39,297 nt of DNA from Blastopirellula marina (GTDB lineage: Bacteria; Planctomycetota; Planctomycetia; Pirellulales; Thermoguttaceae): NCBI GenBank assembly GCA_020721945.1, contig DYLT01000007.1, forward strand, positions 1 to 39,297, given 5' to 3'. A program made the translations under genes and the position numbers. The notes beneath the pieces are model-generated. The model saw nothing but the letters and a program-made list of their open reading frames with translations, did no database searches and was not told where the DNA came from. Positions 1-7,654 of this stretch are shown here, piece by piece. Positions within the stretch are counted from its first letter, which is position 1. Every line of letters starts with the position of its first letter.

Positions 1-225
1 GGCGGCGGCAGCCCCGAGGCGCGCGGCCCAGCGTTCCGGCGGAGGCGTCACATAGTAGGTCGCGTCGTCGTCCAAATGGTCTTCGAGCCGGCGAATCTGC
101 TTCGACTGGATGACGACCAGGGGCACCACCCCCGCCAGCGCGATGCCCAACAGCGCCAGGGCCACCTGGAGTTCCAGCATCGAGAACGCCTTGGATGGGG
201 CGGAAAACCGGCTCGGGCAGCGCAC
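1..225 (-). CDS. Minor pseudopilin (type II secretion/type IV pilin-like), 3' part outside window
   Basis: Seventy-five codons of a class III prepilin-type protein are visible; the rest lies beyond the window. The GTG start at 225 is chosen because AGGAG sits 8 nt upstream and only about 11 nt separate it from the stop of the preceding pseudopilin at 237. A short basic leader (13 residues) ends in Ala, followed by the mature N-terminus FSMLELQVALALLGIALAG, which has the conserved Glu at mature position 5 and the long hydrophobic helix. Prepilin peptidase normally prefers Gly at -1; here it is Ala, which is tolerated in some pilins. The C-terminal part seen (after the helix) is charged and Pro-rich. 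It is last in the visible operon and probably forms a minor tip subunit of the pseudopilus. The prepilin call is firm; GspI/J-type assignment is not possible. Confidence 0.75.
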   Translation of the reverse strand, partial: MRCPSRFSAPSKAFSMLELQVALALLGIALAGVVPLVVIQSKQIRRLEDHLDDDATYYVTPPPERWAARLGAAAA

Positions 226-236
226 GGCGGCGGCTC

Positions 237-731
237 CTATTCGAAGGCCGGGGTGATGGCGGTTTCGCCTTCGGCGGTGACACGGCCGGCAAGGGCGCCG
301 TCGGCGCCGATGGTGAACTGGCCGGACCATTTCGCGCTGCCGATGCGCGTCGCCGCGGCCAGGAACGAGCCCGCGTCGGCCGAGACGATCGCGTACGCAT
401 AGTACGCAGTGCCTGCCCGGATGGTCGGATCGAGCAGGCCGGCCTCCTCCAGGGCGACGAAGTCGCCGGCATACGCGCGGTGTTCGAGCCAGTAGATCCG
501 TTGGGCCACCCAGATCGCCCGGAGGTTGGCCCCCGCGATGTCGGCCCGCGAATGCTCGAGACTGCGGCGGAATGACGGGGCCGACATCGAGATCAGGACA
601 CCGACAATGGCCAAGACGACCAGCACCTCGACCAGGGAAACGCCCGATGCGGGCCGGTTCCCCCGGCTGCGGGCTCGGGATCCCACGCGCGCCTTTCTCG
701 GTTTGGTGTTGGTCGGGGTTGGCGGTTTCAT
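237..731 (-). CDS. GspH/PilE-like minor pseudopilin
   Basis: A 164-residue class III prepilin. A long, strongly basic leader (about 30 residues, rich in Arg, Lys and Pro) ends in Gly, and cleavage would expose VSLVEVLVVLAIVGVLI with Glu at mature position 5. The globular part contains the short beta-rich C-terminal domain usual in minor pseudopilins. The ATG at 731 lies 11 nt after the GspF stop at 743, so the two genes are probably cotranslated. A longer open frame runs upstream through the GspF region but is an antiframe shadow of GspF. The leader is longer than the usual 6-15 residues, so an internal start is possible, although no better ribosome site was seen. By position and size this is a minor pseudopilin rather than the major one. 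Confidence 0.82.
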   Translation of the reverse strand: MKPPTPTNTKPRKARVGSRARSRGNRPASGVSLVEVLVVLAIVGVLISMSAPSFRRSLEHSRADIAGANLRAIWVAQRIYWLEHRAYAGDFVALEEAGLLDPTIRAGTAYYAYAIVSADAGSFLAAATRIGSAKWSGQFTIGADGALAGRVTAEGETAITPAFE

Positions 732-742
732 GTTCCGCGGCC

Positions 743-1837
743 TCACTTCACGGCGCCGGCCATTTCGAACATGGGCAGGTATATCGCCAACATCAGCCCC
801 GCGATCGTTCCGCCCATCACGATGATGATCGCGGGCTCCATGAGCTTGGTGACCTTGGCCAGAAAGCTGTGCATTTTTTCCTTGTAGTACGGGGCGATCT
901 GTTCCATGACCGGCGCCAACTGGGAAGACTCCTCGCCGATGCGGACCATGTTGGTCATCATCGTGGTAAACAGCCTGGTGTCGACGAGGGAATCGGCCAG
1001 CGGGTGGCCGGTGGCCACGCGGCGGTGGACCTCGAGCATCGCGTCGCGGTAGATCGGGTTGCCGCGGAACACCGTGCTCATGGCCGAGAGCGTTTCGAGC
1101 ATGGGCACGCCGCTTTTCAGCAGCAAGGCGAGGTTCGAGGCGAAACGGTACATGGCCGACTGGATAATCAAGTCGCCGAACAGCGGCAACGAGATTCCCA
1201 TCGCCAGGACGCGGCGGAGGCCCTCTTCGCGGCGGAGGTAGTAGCGCACGCCGGCCACCAGCGCCGCCACACCGCCCACCAGGTAGAGGCCGTTGGCCAC
1301 GATGAAATCCGATGCCTTCAGCACGTATTCGGTGATGGCCGGGAGCTTGGCGTTCATCTCGCGGAACATGGCCGCGAAGGTGGGCACGACGAACCAGAGC
1401 ATCGTGACGACGACGCCCACGGCGACGACGAGGAGGACGATCGGGTAGATCAAGGCACCGGTGACCTTGCGTCGGGCCTCGCGCGACTCGCGGATCTGCT
1501 GGTTCAGCTCGCAGAGCACCATGCCCATCTTGCCCGACACCTCGCCCGTGCCGATCACCTCGATCCAATGGTCCTCGAAGATGCCGCGGTAATCGCCCAG
1601 CACCGAGTACAGCGACCCACCGCCGGCCACGCGCTCGGCGATTTCGGTCAGCACGGTGCGCATCCGCGTGCTCTGGCTCTGCTCGGCCGCCATCTGGAGG
1701 GCTCCCAGCAGCGGCGTGCCGGAGACCACCAAGGTGGACAATTGCTGGAAAAACGCCATCTTGTCGTCCAGCGTGATGCGCGTGTGCTGCTTGGCGGACG
1801 TACGGGCGTGGGCGAGGCACCAAGCTTCCAAAGGCAT
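743..1837 (-). CDS. gspF: Type II secretion/type IV pilus inner-membrane platform protein GspF/PilC
   Basis: A 364-residue polytopic inner-membrane protein that anchors the assembly ATPase to the pseudopilus machinery. Two T2SSF domains are visible, at about residues 25-150 and 225-350. Each has the conserved FFxQLSTLVxSGxPL / FASNLALLLKSGVPMLE type helices and is followed by hydrophobic segments: about 125-158, 175-197 and a C-terminal one at 335-360. The Gly-Glu signatures GTGEVSGKMG and GEESSQL, typical of the two repeats, are present. The protein is slightly short because the usual N-terminal extension is almost absent. The ATG at 1837 has GGGAG 9 nt upstream and follows the ATPase gene by 29 nt. 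It appears intact, unlike several neighbours. Confidence 0.93.
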   Translation of the reverse strand: MPLEAWCLAHARTSAKQHTRITLDDKMAFFQQLSTLVVSGTPLLGALQMAAEQSQSTRMRTVLTEIAERVAGGGSLYSVLGDYRGIFEDHWIEVIGTGEVSGKMGMVLCELNQQIRESREARRKVTGALIYPIVLLVVAVGVVVTMLWFVVPTFAAMFREMNAKLPAITEYVLKASDFIVANGLYLVGGVAALVAGVRYYLRREEGLRRVLAMGISLPLFGDLIIQSAMYRFASNLALLLKSGVPMLETLSAMSTVFRGNPIYRDAMLEVHRRVATGHPLADSLVDTRLFTTMMTNMVRIGEESSQLAPVMEQIAPYYKEKMHSFLAKVTKLMEPAIIIVMGGTIAGLMLAIYLPMFEMAGAVK

Positions 1838-1866
1838 CGTCGCAGGCTCCCGGGGCGGGCGGAACG

Positions 1867-4047
1867 TCAGTCGTCCTCGGAGATGGTGATGGCCAGGGCC
1901 TCTTCGAGGCTCGTGACGCCCTGGCGCACCTTCTCCAGCGCGCTGGCGCGGAGCAACTTGATCCCGTGCTCGACCGCGGCCTGGCGCAGCGCGGCCAGAG
2001 GCGTGCGAGTCTGAATCAGGCTAGCCAGCCGGCTGGTGATGGGCACCACCTCGAACACGCCCACACGCCGCCGGTAGCCTATGTCGCGGCACTCGCGGCA
2101 CCCCCGTGGGCGATAGATGCGTTCGCCCGAACCAAGGCCATACCGCTCGGCCGTCTCCGGGGCGCAGTCGTACGGCTCGCGGCAGTGCAGGCACAGCCGG
2201 CGCAAGAGGCGCTGGGCGAGCACCACGCGCAGCGTCGAGGCCAGAAGGAACGGCTCGGTACCCATGTCCTGAAGCCGGTTGACGGCGGCCAGCGCGTCGT
2301 TCGTGTGGAGCGTCGAGAGGACGAAGTGGCCGGTCAGGGCCGCCCGCAGGCAGATCTGGGCCGTCTCGGCGTCGCGGACCTCGCCCACCATGATGATGTC
2401 GGGGTCCTGGCGCAGAAACGCGCGCAAGGCGCTGGCAAAGGTCAAGCCGATCTGCGACTTGACCTGGATCTGGTTCACGCCCGGCATCTTATATTCCACC
2501 GGGTCCTCGACCGTGCAGATGTTCTTCTGCGACCGGTTCAGCAAATTGAGGCATGCGTACAGAGTGGTACTTTTGCCGCTGCCGGTCGGGCCGGTCACCA
2601 GGGCCAGGCCGTGAGGCGTCTGGATGCCCGTCGTCAGATCGTCGCGCTGGCGTTCGTCCAGGCCCAGATCGGCCAATTGCAGCGACACGGCGCTGCGGTC
2701 GAGGATTCGCATGACGACTTTCTCGCCATAGATCGTCGGGACCGTGTTGACGCGCACATCCACGCGTTTCTCGCCGGTCTTCAGCGCGATGGCGCCATCC
2801 TGCGGCAGCCGCTTCTCGGCGATGTCCATCTTCGCCAGCACCTTGATGCGAGAGATGATCGGCACGAATAGGGCCAGGGGCGGGGGAGCCACCTCGGTCA
2901 GATTGCCGTCCACGCGAACCCGCACGCGGCATCGGTCCTCGAACGGCTCCATGTGGATGTCGCTGGCGCCGACGCGGAAGGCCTGCTCGAGCACCTGGTT
3001 CACATAGCGGACGATGCGCCCGTCCCGGCCGGGCGGAGGCGGCTGGTCGAGGTGGACCACGTCCTCGTTGGACGCCGCCGTCGTGGCGTCCGCCTCGTCG
3101 CGCTCGGCCACCTCCTCGAAACTCGTCGTGCGCTCCGGGGTCTCGGGCGTTTCCGGCCACTCCGAGTTCTCGTAGAGCAGCCCCAAGAGTCCCTCGACCA
3201 CCGAGAGCGGAGCGATCCACGGGCGGATCTCCATGCCCGTGATCAATTGCAGCTCGTCGATCAGGTGCAACTCGTTCGGCGTGAAAAACGCCACCTCCAT
3301 GGTCCGGCCGAAAACGGCCATCGGGGCCATGAGATGATCGCGGCAGAGCTTTTCGGGAAGCCGGTGCGCGATCTCGCGGTCCACCCGAATCGGCTTCTCC
3401 GCGGAATCGAAAAGCGGCAAGAGGAAATGCTCGGAATACGCCCGGGCGATGTCGCGGTCGCTGGCCAGCCCCTTGCGGATCAGGATTTCCTCGAGCGTGA
3501 GCTTCTCGCGAGCCTGCGCCTCGCGGATGGGCTCCAACTGGTCCTCGGCCAGTTGGCCGGTGCGGAGCAAAAGCCGGATCACCAGCGGCAGGCGATCGCC
3601 CGGTTCCCAGCTCTTATCGTTGATGATCGCCACGCTTCGCCGGGCACCCACGTAGGTGCCCGACAACGTCAGGCGCGCCAACCGGTCGGCAAGGCTCTTC
3701 TCGGGGACGTTGTCCTTGGCCGCACCAGAAGCTTTCAAGTCCCTGGAGGACTGGGCCGTGGTGGAAGGCCTAACCGCGGTGGAGGGTTTGGCTGCACCGG
3801 CCTGAGCGGCTGGTGCCGCCTTGGCCGCCGGTGGCTCGCCGCGCGGCGGCGCGTGGGCAAGCTGGAAGGGATTGCGGCCCGTGCCAGGATCCAACACGGG
3901 GTTCCATAGCGCGGCGGGCAGCTTGGCCGTTTCGTCGGGCCGCGATGGGGTTGCGCGGGGCGTCGCGTCCAGGTACGGCCAACTGCACCACAGCGCCATC
4001 GCGGCGACGATTGCCGCCGGAGCCGATCTCGCGACGTGCCCTCTCAT
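1867..4047 (-). CDS. Secretion ATPase PilB/GspE with an N-terminal PilP/GspC-like module fused in frame
   Basis: A 726-residue product. Residues 1-29 look like a membrane anchor or signal (hydrophobic AAIVAAMALW). Residues 30-152 are an Ala/Pro-rich linker ending in a PilP/GspC-like strand pattern (LTLSGTYVGARRSVAIIN, then DKSWEPGDRL). From about residue 155 the sequence becomes a GspE N-domain (LLLRTGQLAEDQL) and then the ATPase: Walker A GPTGSGKST at 486-494, Asp box CTVEDPVEY, Walker B region LRQDPDIIMVGEVRD, His box near 572-585, and a tetracysteine zinc site at C619/C622/C650/C653. The ATG at 4047 forms an ATGA overlap with the PilO stop. PilP-type domains are periplasmic and the ATPase is cytosolic, so the fusion is topologically odd. 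The PilP part also lacks its usual C-terminus. A deletion or assembly join is likely; an independent internal GTG start for the ATPase near residue 156 is possible. Confidence 0.88.
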   Translation of the reverse strand: MRGHVARSAPAAIVAAMALWCSWPYLDATPRATPSRPDETAKLPAALWNPVLDPGTGRNPFQLAHAPPRGEPPAAKAAPAAQAGAAKPSTAVRPSTTAQSSRDLKASGAAKDNVPEKSLADRLARLTLSGTYVGARRSVAIINDKSWEPGDRLPLVIRLLLRTGQLAEDQLEPIREAQAREKLTLEEILIRKGLASDRDIARAYSEHFLLPLFDSAEKPIRVDREIAHRLPEKLCRDHLMAPMAVFGRTMEVAFFTPNELHLIDELQLITGMEIRPWIAPLSVVEGLLGLLYENSEWPETPETPERTTSFEEVAERDEADATTAASNEDVVHLDQPPPPGRDGRIVRYVNQVLEQAFRVGASDIHMEPFEDRCRVRVRVDGNLTEVAPPPLALFVPIISRIKVLAKMDIAEKRLPQDGAIALKTGEKRVDVRVNTVPTIYGEKVVMRILDRSAVSLQLADLGLDERQRDDLTTGIQTPHGLALVTGPTGSGKSTTLYACLNLLNRSQKNICTVEDPVEYKMPGVNQIQVKSQIGLTFASALRAFLRQDPDIIMVGEVRDAETAQICLRAALTGHFVLSTLHTNDALAAVNRLQDMGTEPFLLASTLRVVLAQRLLRRLCLHCREPYDCAPETAERYGLGSGERIYRPRGCRECRDIGYRRRVGVFEVVPITSRLASLIQTRTPLAALRQAAVEHGIKLLRASALEKVRQGVTSLEEALAITISEDD

Positions 4048-4583
4048 GTTCCGCTCCGAAGACCCCAAAGGACCAGTTGCATAACCAGCCGCCTCTCGTC
4101 GCCTTTGGCCGGGGCGATCTTCGCCGAGTCGACGCGAAACAAACGCCGGTTGGTCTCGAGCCAAGCCAGGAACGCATCGAGATCGCGGTAGTTCCCCTCC
4201 AGTTCGACGGTCAACTGCACCGCCTGGTAGGGGCCCAGACGCTCCAGGGAACCCGCGTCCAACGCGGTCATCTTGAGCGGGTACTTCCGGACGCCTTGCA
4301 GTACGTATTGAATCCACTCGTTGTTGTCGGTGTTGGCCGGCACCCGGTCCGCGAATCGTTCCACTTGCAGGCGAAGGCAATCGGCCTCGGTAAACAGGGC
4401 CTGGCGTCGGCGTTCGTTCTGGAGGGTGCGGCCGGTCTCGTCGAGATGACTGCTCAGCGGTAGATAGACCCCCAGATATCCTGCCGCCAACATCACGACC
4501 GAGACCAGGACGCGCAGCCGGTTGGGATCGCGGAACTGCTCGGCCAGCGATCGCGCGAAGGACTTGGTTTCCTTAGCGTCCAT
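4044..4583 (-). CDS. pilO: PilO-like secretion/pilus assembly protein
   Basis: A 179-residue bitopic membrane protein: a short cytosolic N-terminus, one transmembrane helix at about residues 24-44, a coiled-coil segment (roughly 45-80, LDETGRTLQNERRRQALF), and a ferredoxin-like periplasmic domain ending in LVMQLVLWGL. This is the normal PilO/GspM layout. In the alignment complex it would pair with PilN and PilP and link the platform to the secretin. The ATG at 4583 has GAGG 6 nt upstream and lies inside the end of the PilN-like fragment (11-nt overlap). Its TGA overlaps the ATG of the next gene (ATGA). Both overlaps point to translational coupling. No lesion is seen in this gene, which makes the damage on either side more notable. 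Confidence 0.85.
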   Translation of the reverse strand: MDAKETKSFARSLAEQFRDPNRLRVLVSVVMLAAGYLGVYLPLSSHLDETGRTLQNERRRQALFTEADCLRLQVERFADRVPANTDNNEWIQYVLQGVRKYPLKMTALDAGSLERLGPYQAVQLTVELEGNYRDLDAFLAWLETNRRLFRVDSAKIAPAKGDERRLVMQLVLWGLRSGT

Positions 4584-5359
4584 GGCTTGCCTCGGGAAGC
4601 TGGGCGATTTCGTCGGGCGCTTGCTTGGCCGCCTTCTCCTTGGCCTCCTTGGGATGGCAGACCACGGTGAACCAGGCGGCCGGAGATTCGGTCCCCAGGC
4701 GGCGGACTTGCTTCAGTTCCGTCAGCTCGACGATCGGGAAGTCGCGCCGCAGCCGCGGATGGGACCGAAGACTGTCGATCATTCATGGCCTCGTGTTCCC
4801 CGAGAAACAGGCGGAGGACGACCTTGGCTCCGCGCGGGGCGCGATAGGCCCGAAGCGCCACGCGCCGCAAGGCGCACGGGCCGGGCTCGATGCGCACGGG
4901 TCGAAGCCCCCGCGCGCCCAGCGCGGCCACCACATCGCTCACGTACTGCCCGTCGCACGCCGCGATACTGGCCACGGGCCGGCGGTCGGGTTGCACCTTG
5001 AGCACGTCGACCACCATCTGGCCGACGGAAATGTTCGGCGACCGCAGCGCTTCACGAAGCAAAACATGCGGGGACGGGTCGCGGCTGACCGACTGAATCG
5101 GACGCGTGGCAAAGAACACCTTGCGCGCCGAAATGCTGACCGCCACCGGCACGTGACCTCGGCCGCGCGGACCGAGAAACGACCGAAGCAACTGGTCGAG
5201 GGCCTCCTCGTGTTCCCCGTCGGCGAACGGCTCCGTCCGGCGGACCACCTCGACCGGGCCCAGCGGCGTGGCGACCGCCTGGCTCAGCGTGATCGTGCCT
5301 TCCCCGAGGTACAGGCCGACGGCCTTGGGCAAGCCGATCTTCGCCAAGACGGACTTCAT
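4493..5359 (-). CDS. PilM/GspL-like actin-fold assembly protein, C-terminal half lost (out-of-frame tail)
   Basis: The first ~191 codons match a PilM/GspL-type cytosolic actin-like protein: KAVGLYLGEGTITLSQAV at the start, a central VLLREALRSPNISVGQMVVD region, and SIAACDGQYVSDVVAALGA with a following RPVRIEPGPCAL strand. The match stops around position 4787 (VLRLFLGEHEA). Beyond that, the frame runs antiframe through the PilN-like fragment and the PilO start until 4493, giving a low-complexity, non-homologous tail of about 97 residues. PilM proteins are normally about 350 residues, so roughly half is missing. The start at 5359 is firm: GGGAGG lies about 7 nt upstream. PilM would normally sit under the ring and bind the PilN N-terminus, which is also missing here. 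Either a real deletion or an assembly collapse joins PilM' to 'PilN. Confidence 0.6.
   Translation of the reverse strand: MKSVLAKIGLPKAVGLYLGEGTITLSQAVATPLGPVEVVRRTEPFADGEHEEALDQLLRSFLGPRGRGHVPVAVSISARKVFFATRPIQSVSRDPSPHVLLREALRSPNISVGQMVVDVLKVQPDRRPVASIAACDGQYVSDVVAALGARGLRPVRIEPGPCALRRVALRAYRAPRGAKVVLRLFLGEHEAMNDRQSSVPSAAAARLPDRRADGTEASPPPGDRISGRLVHRGLPSQGGQGEGGQASARRNRPASRGKPWTLRKPSPSRDRWPSSSAIPTGCASWSRS
4573..4782 (-). CDS. PilN-like C-terminal fragment
   Basis: A 69-residue frame whose sequence (SLRSHPRLRRDFPIVELTEL, then WFTVVCHPKEA) resembles the C-terminal end of PilN/fimbrial assembly proteins. In those proteins a last beta-alpha-beta unit ends in a strand like FTVVC followed by a charged tail. 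Full PilN proteins are about 180-200 residues with an N-terminal transmembrane helix; neither helix nor N-domain is present. A TGA stop precedes the ATG directly, so nothing upstream in this frame can be translated with it. The end overlaps the PilO start by 11 nt, as expected in an intact pilN-pilO pair. I read it as the remnant right of a deletion junction. It may still be translated, because GAGG lies 6 nt before the ATG. Confidence 0.55.
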   Translation of the reverse strand: MIDSLRSHPRLRRDFPIVELTELKQVRRLGTESPAAWFTVVCHPKEAKEKAAKQAPDEIAQLPEASHGR

Positions 5360-5510
5360 GGTCACACCTCCCGTTCCATCCCGGCGTCCAGGCGGCCGCC
5401 TTGGAATGCGCGGGGGCACCGTCTCCTTCCCGTTTCCCGCGCATTCGGCAAGGAAGCAATCGTGGTCTAGCCCGCGATGCCCTCAGGTCGTTGCCGCGGC
5501 CCCGTCCGCA

Positions 5511-5960
5511 TTAGGTGCCTTGCGGGTTGATGTCGGGCATACTCTGGATCGTGCTGTTGACGGAATCGTACCCCTCCTGGGTAAACGTGACCGTGTACGC
5601 ACCGTAGCCTGCCGACGCCCCCTGGCGCGTGAGCGTCAACGACCAGGAGTCCTCCAGCGAACCCGAAGCCCCAGGCTGGATCATGCCCACGGTGAAGTAC
5701 TTGGGGGCCGATTGCTCCATATCCAAGTCGGTCAGGGTCGCCGCGTACGTACCTTGACGGGCCTGGTACCGCTCTTGGGCGGCACGCACCGTGGCGAGGC
5801 ACTGGAACGCCTCGGCCGCCTTGGACCGTTCGACGCTCTTGAGCATCCGGGGGATACCAAACGTCGCCAACACGCCGATGATGATGACGACCACCGACAA
5901 CTCGACCAGCGAAAACCCTTTGCGGTTCGAAACCGCCTCACGCGAACGCATGTTCTTCAT
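5511..5960 (-). CDS. Major pseudopilin, GspG/PilA-like
   Basis: A 149-residue class III prepilin. The leader of 15 residues ends in Gly, followed by mature FSLVELSVVVIIIGVLATFG with Glu at mature position 5 and the N-methylated Phe position intact. After the helix comes the typical region where short repeats are read (AAEAFQCLATVRAAQERYQA). The rest is a small beta domain ending in NPQGT. Several starts are in frame; the ATG at 5960 is chosen because GGAGGT lies 6 nt upstream. An upstream in-frame ATG at 6023 lacks such a site. It sits directly after the secretin gene and before the PilM-like gene. As the first pseudopilin and the most canonical of the three seen, it is the best candidate for the main pseudopilus subunit. 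Confidence 0.88.
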   Translation of the reverse strand: MKNMRSREAVSNRKGFSLVELSVVVIIIGVLATFGIPRMLKSVERSKAAEAFQCLATVRAAQERYQARQGTYAATLTDLDMEQSAPKYFTVGMIQPGASGSLEDSWSLTLTRQGASAGYGAYTVTFTQEGYDSVNSTIQSMPDINPQGT

Positions 5961-6035
5961 GGAATGACCTCCAACCTTGCCTGAATCCACGCAGCCGTAA
6001 CCTTTGGTACCGCCCGGGATCACATGCCCAGCGGC

Positions 6036-7511
6036 TCAAGAAATGATCGAATGATCCTCCAACGAGGGGAAATCTAATCCTCTCGGTGGGAAGGACGCCG
6101 AGGGAACCGCTTCGGGTTCTTCGGGACTGGAGCCTTGCGGTGGGCACACCGATTCGGCACTTCGGGGCTGGTGGCCCCAGTGCGGTGGCAGAAGTCCGCG
6201 CGGATTGCGCACCGCGTCGGGCAGCATGGCCTCGCCAGGCCGCGCGCACCGCTCCAAAGCCCCGTGAAACAACGGCGTCTCGGCACGCTGGACCTCGAAT
6301 CGCTCCCGGGCGGCGTCGTCGGGCGTGTACGGCATGACCCGGGGTAGCAGCGTGATGACGATCTCCGCGCGGCTCTTCGTGACCGCCTGCTTCTGAAACA
6401 GCCGCCCCACCAGCCACAAGTCGCCGAGAAACGGAATCTTGCTTTGTTGGGTGTCGTCCTTTTCCTGAATCAATCCGCCGATCAACATGCCCTGGCAGTC
6501 GTTCATCATCACGTCGGTCTCGGCCTGGGTGGTTTTCTCCTCGGGCAGGGCGGTTTCGGTGTTGATCTTGCCGCTGGAGACCTTCGGTTTGACCCGCAGC
6601 GTGACGTGCCCGTCGCGGCTGATCCGCGGCGTTACCTCGAGTACCACGCCGACCTCGAGGAACTTCACGTCCTCCATCGACGAGGTCTCGGTCGTCGTCA
6701 CGACGCGGTAGCCGAGCCGCTCGCCGATCTGGATCTGCGCCTTCTGGCCGTTGAGCACCAGAACCTTGGGCGACGCGAGCGTCTTCGCGTCGGTGGTCGT
6801 TTGAAGGCATTCGATCAGCGCGTCGAAGTTCGACCCGTTGATGTTGACGAAGAACGCCTGGGGGGCCGCGGGGTTCGCGAACCCCTGAACCTTCAAAGTG
6901 ACGTCGTTGTTGACCACCCGAAAGATATGCTCCCAGTTCACGCCGCTCCGTTTGTCGTCTTTCAAGTCGATCTGGAGGATGTGGGCCTCGATAAGCACCT
7001 GGAGCGGCGGTTGATCGATCTGGCGGAGGTACTGCTCGACACGGCGCAGGGGGTCGGGGCCATCGTCGACCACGAGCACGTCGCGGGTCCGGCGGTTGTC
7101 CTCCGGATCGCTTTGCGTGATGTAGCACTTTCCGGCGGGCGAGAGCATGCCCCGGACCGCCCCCTCGACATCGGTCGCGGCCACGTGGTCCAACGGAAAG
7201 ACCCGCAGCATTCGCGTGGCCTGGGCGTGTTCTTCCGGCGTGCAAACGAAGAGGATGCCTCGTTCGCGGTAGGCCACGAGGTTGCTCAGTTTGAGGATGC
7301 TCTGGAAGGCCTCTTCGGGGCTCATGCCCCGCAAGTCGGCTGTGATCCGGCCGCGCACCCCGGGCGACACGAGCAGATTCTCGTTTCCCTCGCGACTGAG
7401 CATCTCGAGGACCTTGCGCACCTCGACATCGTCGAGGTGCAGGCTAACGAGGCGTCGAGCCGCCGAGCCCGCGCCTCTTGAGGGCGCGGTGGCGGCCGCG
7501 TGCGCGACCAT
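6036..7511 (-). CDS. Secretin (GspD/PilQ-type), N-terminus disrupted
   Basis: The 491-residue frame contains an STN/secretin N0-like module (VSLHLDDVEVRKVLEMLS, then ADLRGMSPEEAFQSILK), a second N-domain, and the secretin barrel domain: KVLVLNGQKAQIQIGERLGY, EVGVVLEVTPRISRDGHVTL, then GMLIGGLIQEKD and SKIPFLGDLWLVGRLF. A Pro/Ala/Ser-rich tail of about 100 residues follows. It would form the outer-membrane channel of the secretion or pilus system. The predicted ATG start gives an N-terminus without a signal peptide, which a secretin needs. Upstream, at 7655-8041, is a signal-like segment and Pro-rich sequence in another frame, separated by a TAG and a frame change. The barrel is intact but the gene as assembled cannot be exported as one polypeptide. 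Confidence 0.85.
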   Translation of the reverse strand: MVAHAAATAPSRGAGSAARRLVSLHLDDVEVRKVLEMLSREGNENLLVSPGVRGRITADLRGMSPEEAFQSILKLSNLVAYRERGILFVCTPEEHAQATRMLRVFPLDHVAATDVEGAVRGMLSPAGKCYITQSDPEDNRRTRDVLVVDDGPDPLRRVEQYLRQIDQPPLQVLIEAHILQIDLKDDKRSGVNWEHIFRVVNNDVTLKVQGFANPAAPQAFFVNINGSNFDALIECLQTTTDAKTLASPKVLVLNGQKAQIQIGERLGYRVVTTTETSSMEDVKFLEVGVVLEVTPRISRDGHVTLRVKPKVSSGKINTETALPEEKTTQAETDVMMNDCQGMLIGGLIQEKDDTQQSKIPFLGDLWLVGRLFQKQAVTKSRAEIVITLLPRVMPYTPDDAARERFEVQRAETPLFHGALERCARPGEAMLPDAVRNPRGLLPPHWGHQPRSAESVCPPQGSSPEEPEAVPSASFPPRGLDFPSLEDHSIIS

Positions 7512-7654
7512 GCGGGTGTCTGGTCCCTGTGCCCGACCTGGCCCCGAGCTTCGGCGACCACGCCGAATGGGAATGGGTCGCGGTCCACGTGCAAGGCCGG
7601 GACGACCGGCACGTCTCGGCCGGGCCGGGCCGGCAACGGCACTTGGGCAAGCGG

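Noticed and set aside
572-2014. Long plus-strand open frame across the pseudopilin/GspF/ATPase region
   Set aside because: It is the antisense of well-supported minus-strand genes and has no domain or ribosome site. Long antisense frames are expected at this GC content.
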